A stretch of DNA of 64,000 nt from Dyella_B nitratireducens. GTDB taxonomy: Bacteria > Pseudomonadota > Gammaproteobacteria > Xanthomonadales > Rhodanobacteraceae. A program made the translations under genes and the position numbers. Below are positions 60,749 through 64,000 of this stretch, piece by piece. The stretch spans positions 4,588,001 through 4,652,000 of the forward strand of contig NZ_CP064032.1 of the NCBI RefSeq assembly GCF_049532905.1. Reading direction: 5' to 3'. The notes under the pieces were generated by a model. That model saw only the letters and a list, made by a program, of their open reading frames with translations, was not told the origin of the DNA and searched no databases. Each line of letters begins with the position of its first letter. Position 1 is the first letter of the stretch.

Positions 60749-61465
60749 TCACTCGATTTCCAGCTTGTAGCCTACTCCATAGATCGAGCGAATCGGATCT
60801 TGGCCGGGTGCTGCCTGTTCCAATTTGCGACGTAGATTCTTGATATGGCTGTCGACGGTGCGGTCTGTTACCACGCGGTGATCAAGATAGAGATTGTCGA
60901 GCAGCCGATCGCGTGAGAACACGCGGCCGGGGTTGGCGGCCAAGGTTTTCAACAGGCGAAATTCCACTGGCGTAAGCTCCAGCGGCAGGTTGTGGAACAC
61001 GGCGCTGTGCGTGGCTTCATCGATGCGCAACGCCGTGTTGCTGCTTGGTTCATTGCCGCTACGCGCGCGCCGCAGAATGGCTTTTACCCGCGCCACCACT
61101 TCGCGTGGACTGAACGGCTTGCAGATGTAATCGTCCGCGCCCAGTTCCAATCCCAGCAGGCGGTCGATCTCTTCCACGCGTGCGGTCAGCATGATGATGG
61201 GTATGTCGCTGAAGCTGCGCAGCTCACGACAGATGTCCAGCCCATCGCGCCCGGGCAGCATCAGGTCGAGCAGCACCAGATCGGGTTGTTGCGCCTTGAT
61301 CGCGGGAATCGCTTCGCGGCCGTCAGCCACCCAGCTGGATTCGTAACCGCCCGCGCGCAGGTAGTCGCCGACGACGGCGGCCAGCTTGGGCTCGTCTTCC
61401 ACCATCAGGATGCGCGCGAGTGCCGGCGGTCTGCTCTCAGTCGACGAGGTCTCCATGTCATGCAT
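60749..61465 (-). CDS. baeR: OmpR-type response regulator BaeR
   Basis: A 238-residue regulator with receiver domain (VEDEPKLAAVVGDYLRA, phospho-Asp in LVLLDLMLPGRDGL, DDYICKPFSPREVVAR) and winged-helix output domain (ELTPVEFRLLKTLAANPGRV, HRVVTDRTVDSHIKNLRRKL). The wording is very close to E. coli BaeR, which controls envelope-stress and drug-efflux genes. The start overlaps the baeS stop; ATG 61456 is an alternative with better spacing to GGAG. Confidence 0.9.
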   Translation of the reverse strand: MHDMETSSTESRPPALARILMVEDEPKLAAVVGDYLRAGGYESSWVADGREAIPAIKAQQPDLVLLDLMLPGRDGLDICRELRSFSDIPIIMLTARVEEIDRLLGLELGADDYICKPFSPREVVARVKAILRRARSGNEPSSNTALRIDEATHSAVFHNLPLELTPVEFRLLKTLAANPGRVFSRDRLLDNLYLDHRVVTDRTVDSHIKNLRRKLEQAAPGQDPIRSIYGVGYKLEIE

Positions 61466-63026
61466 TCTCCAATGGCAGGCGCACGGTCAGCCACAGGCCG
61501 CCCAGTGGCGAAGGATGCGCGTCAATCGTGCCGTGGTGCGCTTCCACGATGGCGCGTGAAATCGCCAGTCCCAGTCCGGCACCGCCACTGGCGCGATTGC
61601 GCGAGCTCTCCTCGCGGTAAAAGCGCTCGAACAGGCGCGGAAGATTGGCCTCGTCCACACCTGGCGCCGAATCCATCAGGTCGACCACGACGCTGTCGGC
61701 CATGACCCGGCAACTCACACGCAGCGCACCGCCGGCATCGGTGTAGCGCGCGCTGTTCTCGAACAGGTTCACGAACAGCTGTTGCAGGCGGCCTTCATCG
61801 GCGTTCACCAGCGCAGGCGATGTGGGCAGGTTCAATTGCAGATCGACGTCGGTACGACGGAAGCGGTCGCGAAACGTGTCGGCGACGCCTTCGAGCAGCT
61901 TCGGCAGATCCACATCCACCTTGCGATAGATCATGGTGCCCACGTCGGCCAGGGTCAGCTGATACAGATCGTCGATCAGCTTGCTCAGCATGCCCACTTC
62001 GCTTTGCAGGGACGTGATGGCGTCCTTGTCGAAGCGGCGTACGCCATCTTCCAGTGCTTCCAGTTCGCCACGCATGATCGCCAGTGGCGTGCGTAGCTCG
62101 TGCGAAATGTCGGCGACGAACTGGCGCCGTGCGCGCTGGGTTTTCTCCAGCGCGATGGCAAGCTGGTTGAAATCGCGCGCAAGCTGGCCCAGTTCGTCAT
62201 GCGAGGTGGTTTCCACGCGCGTGGCGTAGTTGCCTTCTGCGAGTGCGTGCGTGGCCTTGGCGATGCGGTGTACGGGCGTCAGCAGCGTGCGCGCAAGCCA
62301 GATCGCCAGCAAAGCGGCGAGCAGCAGCGCGGTAATGCCGATGATCCAACTGGCGTGATATTGCCCACGCTCAAAACGTACGTCGCCGGTTTCGGTGACG
62401 TCGCGCAAAGGCAGCATCATCAGCCAGCCGACGGTACGACCGTTCACCACGATCGCCTGCTTCACCGCATGCGCGGCCGTGACCGCGGCGGGGTTGCCAA
62501 ACAGCAACTGGTTCTGCGCATCCAGCAAGGCGAAACGAAAATCGGTGCCGGTAAGCACGGAGACCGAACCGGGCGCATCCATGTGCATCAGCCCGGGCGG
62601 CCCCTGGAAATCGGGTGGCCCATGATCATCCTGATGATTCGGTGGCTGAGCCGGCGGCGATTGGCCCGGTGGTGAGCCATGGCCATCGGGCGGCCCCTGT
62701 CCACCCGACGCATCGGGCGGCGGGTGATCCGGCGGTTCCTGGTCGCTGAAGGCATGCGGCGGCGGCATGCCGGAAAAATGACCAGGCCGCATGGCGTCCA
62801 ACCATGCATGCGGGTTGTTGCGCAGGAAATCCCAGCTGCCGTGTTCACGGTATGCCGTGGCCAGCGACGCGGCCACGCTTTGCATGCGCTCGGTTTCCTG
62901 CTCGGCGAGGTAGCCCAGAAAACCGCGATTGAAACTCATGCGCGCAGCCACGCCCATCGCCAGCACGGCGAATACGGCGACGGCGAGCATCGCAAAAAAC
63001 AGCTTGGCAGTGAGCCCAGTACGCAT
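61458..63026 (-). CDS. baeS: Envelope-stress sensor kinase BaeS with Pro-rich periplasmic insert
   Basis: A 522-residue kinase. It has a first membrane helix (residues about 8-28), a periplasmic part, a second helix (about 237-257), HAMP, phospho-His in DISHELRTPLAIMRGELEAL (about residue 310), N-box NLFENSARYTDAGG, and G-boxes DSAPGVDE and SGGAGLGLAISRAIVEAH, all strongly BaeS-like. Between about residues 81 and 146 lies a low-complexity stretch rich in Pro, Gly, Asp and His (repeats like PPDHPPPD, GPPDGHGSPP), not part of ordinary BaeS. Start ATG 63026 is chosen because it begins the first membrane helix. It heads the baeS-baeR-monooxygenase-membrane protein operon. Confidence 0.9.
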   Translation of the reverse strand: MRTGLTAKLFFAMLAVAVFAVLAMGVAARMSFNRGFLGYLAEQETERMQSVAASLATAYREHGSWDFLRNNPHAWLDAMRPGHFSGMPPPHAFSDQEPPDHPPPDASGGQGPPDGHGSPPGQSPPAQPPNHQDDHGPPDFQGPPGLMHMDAPGSVSVLTGTDFRFALLDAQNQLLFGNPAAVTAAHAVKQAIVVNGRTVGWLMMLPLRDVTETGDVRFERGQYHASWIIGITALLLAALLAIWLARTLLTPVHRIAKATHALAEGNYATRVETTSHDELGQLARDFNQLAIALEKTQRARRQFVADISHELRTPLAIMRGELEALEDGVRRFDKDAITSLQSEVGMLSKLIDDLYQLTLADVGTMIYRKVDVDLPKLLEGVADTFRDRFRRTDVDLQLNLPTSPALVNADEGRLQQLFVNLFENSARYTDAGGALRVSCRVMADSVVVDLMDSAPGVDEANLPRLFERFYREESSRNRASGGAGLGLAISRAIVEAHHGTIDAHPSPLGGLWLTVRLPLENA

Positions 63027-63195
63027 GGTGTTGAACAAAATGTCGTGGATGTTGTCCCCGCCGTCATTAGCGCCGTTTGTCCGGACAGATTCAAGCGCAA
63101 GCGGATGATTCCACGGAATCTCCAAATTTCCTGCACAGTCCTGCTCAAAGCTTGGCCCATGCGGCGCCACCTGCGGTGCCGAAGGACAAGCGCCG

Positions 63196-63609
63196 ATGGT
63201 CTTCGCCCAACGCAAAGTCGCCAACGAATTTCTCCAGTTCCTGGCAGACATCTACGACCCGGCCACCGGCATCGTGTCCTGCGTACGCCTTGCCGCGTCA
63301 CTGGGCATGACCGAAGACGCACTGCTCAAGCGCTGGATCCGCCGCGGCACGCGCGTGTCATGGCGGCAGTTTTCCGACGAACTGCTCAGCGTGCTGGATG
63401 TGGCGCAAGCGCAGCGGCGCGATCTGGAACAAGCGATCGACTGGTACTTCAACTGCCCGATTGAGCCATGCGGCCGCAAGACGGCCGACGAGCTGGTGAC
63501 GGCCGGCGAGACCGATCGGCTATTGCGTGAGCTGGATACCTACGGCGTGCGGATGCATGCCGTGCAAGACCGTGCGCGACCGCGCCTGGTGCATGGAAGC
63601 CATCGATAA
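63196..63609 (+). CDS. Possible Xre/MbcA/ParS-type antitoxin-like protein
   Basis: A 137-residue soluble protein. An N-terminal helical region may hold a helix-turn-helix (CVRLAASLGMTEDALLKRWI). The C-terminal part, QAIDWYFNCPIEPCGRKTADELV followed by TAGETDRLLRELD, resembles the toxin-binding domain (DUF2384) of Xre/MbcA/ParS antitoxins. No RES-domain toxin gene is adjacent, although the right edge of the window is close. It is divergent from baeS across 169 bp and is followed 37 bp later by an AraC gene. The match is moderate. Confidence 0.5.
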   Translation: MVFAQRKVANEFLQFLADIYDPATGIVSCVRLAASLGMTEDALLKRWIRRGTRVSWRQFSDELLSVLDVAQAQRRDLEQAIDWYFNCPIEPCGRKTADELVTAGETDRLLRELDTYGVRMHAVQDRARPRLVHGSHR

Positions 63610-63646
63610 GACCAATACCGAAGTAACTTTTTTGTGGGGTAGCAGC

Positions 63647-64000
63647 ATGCACAAGTTGTACAAAGACGACGTTCACGTCGAATACGCCGTAGCCTTGTTG
63701 CAACTGCTCGAGCAGCAAGGCATTTCCCGCGACCAGGCGCTGTCCGGCACCGGCATCCGTGCGGAGCAGCTGGAAGACAGCGGCCGCCTGACCACGCAGC
63801 AAGATGCGTTGCTGCTCACCAATGCCGTACGCCTGACCAACGATCCCGGCATTGGCTATCAGATCGGCCTGCACAGCACCGTCACCTGGCACGGCATGCT
63901 TGGCTATGGCTTGATGAGCTGCGCCACCTTGCGTGACGCGCTGGAACTCTGGGCCGGTTTTCTGGATCTGCGCACCACCACGTTCAATCTGCGCCTCACC
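63647..64000 (+). CDS. AraC family transcriptional regulator, N-terminal part
   Basis: The first 118 residues of a regulator that runs off the right edge. The visible part (YAVALLQLLEQQGISRDQAL, TQQDALLLTNAVRLTNDPGI, GYQIGLHSTVTWHGMLGYGL) is the arabinose-binding-like N-terminal domain of OruR/ArgR-type AraC regulators; the C-terminal helix-turn-helix is not visible. Ligand and targets are unknown. The start ATG at 63647 is preceded by GGGGT. Confidence 0.82.
   Translation, partial: MHKLYKDDVHVEYAVALLQLLEQQGISRDQALSGTGIRAEQLEDSGRLTTQQDALLLTNAVRLTNDPGIGYQIGLHSTVTWHGMLGYGLMSCATLRDALELWAGFLDLRTTTFNLRLT

Noticed and set aside
62679..63464. Plus-strand open frame of 261 codons
   Set aside because: It overlaps baeS antisense and the antitoxin-like gene in another frame; composition is that of a shadow frame.

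Overview
The window is a piece of a gammaproteobacterial chromosome close to the replication origin. The opening order dnaN (tail)-recF-gyrB, followed by a TonB-ExbB-ExbD-ExbD cluster, algZ-algR-hemC, a TonB-dependent-receptor relic and many exported peptidases, fits the Lysobacterales/Xanthomonadales. The protein wording suggests Rhodanobacteraceae (a Dyella- or Luteibacter-like genus). The genus is an inference from gene content, not a search result. No rRNA, tRNA, CRISPR array or intact insertion sequence was seen, and oriC/dnaA lie outside the left edge.

Layout. 1-8.3 kb: replication genes (dnaN, recF, gyrB), a periplasmic TPR protein and the TonB energy-transduction operon with two exbD copies, closed by a strong terminator. 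8.3-18.7 kb: a minus-strand acs-phosphopantetheinyl transferase-pdxJ group, a membrane-anchored patatin protein followed by a PA0069-type radical SAM protein, an exported S9 peptidase, and xth. 18.7-25.1 kb: UPF0149, pirin, band-7 protein, then rsmG-parA-parB, a family 2 glycosyltransferase and DUF488. 25.2-33.3 kb: patatin/RssA with a WYL regulator, membrane proteins, DUF481 protein, a wrecked TonB-dependent receptor, then esterase-algZ-algR-hemC. 33.4-42.4 kb: divergent cysteine hydrolase/GlxA-type regulator, two divergent S9 peptidases, a YqjI/YqjH-like metal-responsive pair with clear palindromic operators, DUF899. 42.5-55.8 kb: two DHA2 drug transporters (one with a divergent LysR), S53 protease, truncated GGDEF and HigA relics, FUSC protein, an intact diguanylate cyclase, Kup. 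55.9-64 kb: Dps, DoxX-like protein, a Tat-type class A beta-lactamase, a baeS-baeR-FAD monooxygenase-membrane protein operon, a possible orphan Xre/MbcA/ParS-type antitoxin, and the start of an AraC regulator.

The most notable signals not explained by ordinary gene calls are: two perfect 16-bp parS palindromes inside recF, with the matching parAB genes 20 kb away; twin CGATATATCG palindromes in front of the padR-ferric reductase operon; and a dispersed family of paired inverted repeats (GTAGGTTGGG type) at six places, one of which supplies the stop codon of a transporter and another the false N-terminus of a truncated GGDEF gene. I found no single strongly supported novel system; the best leads are listed as findings.
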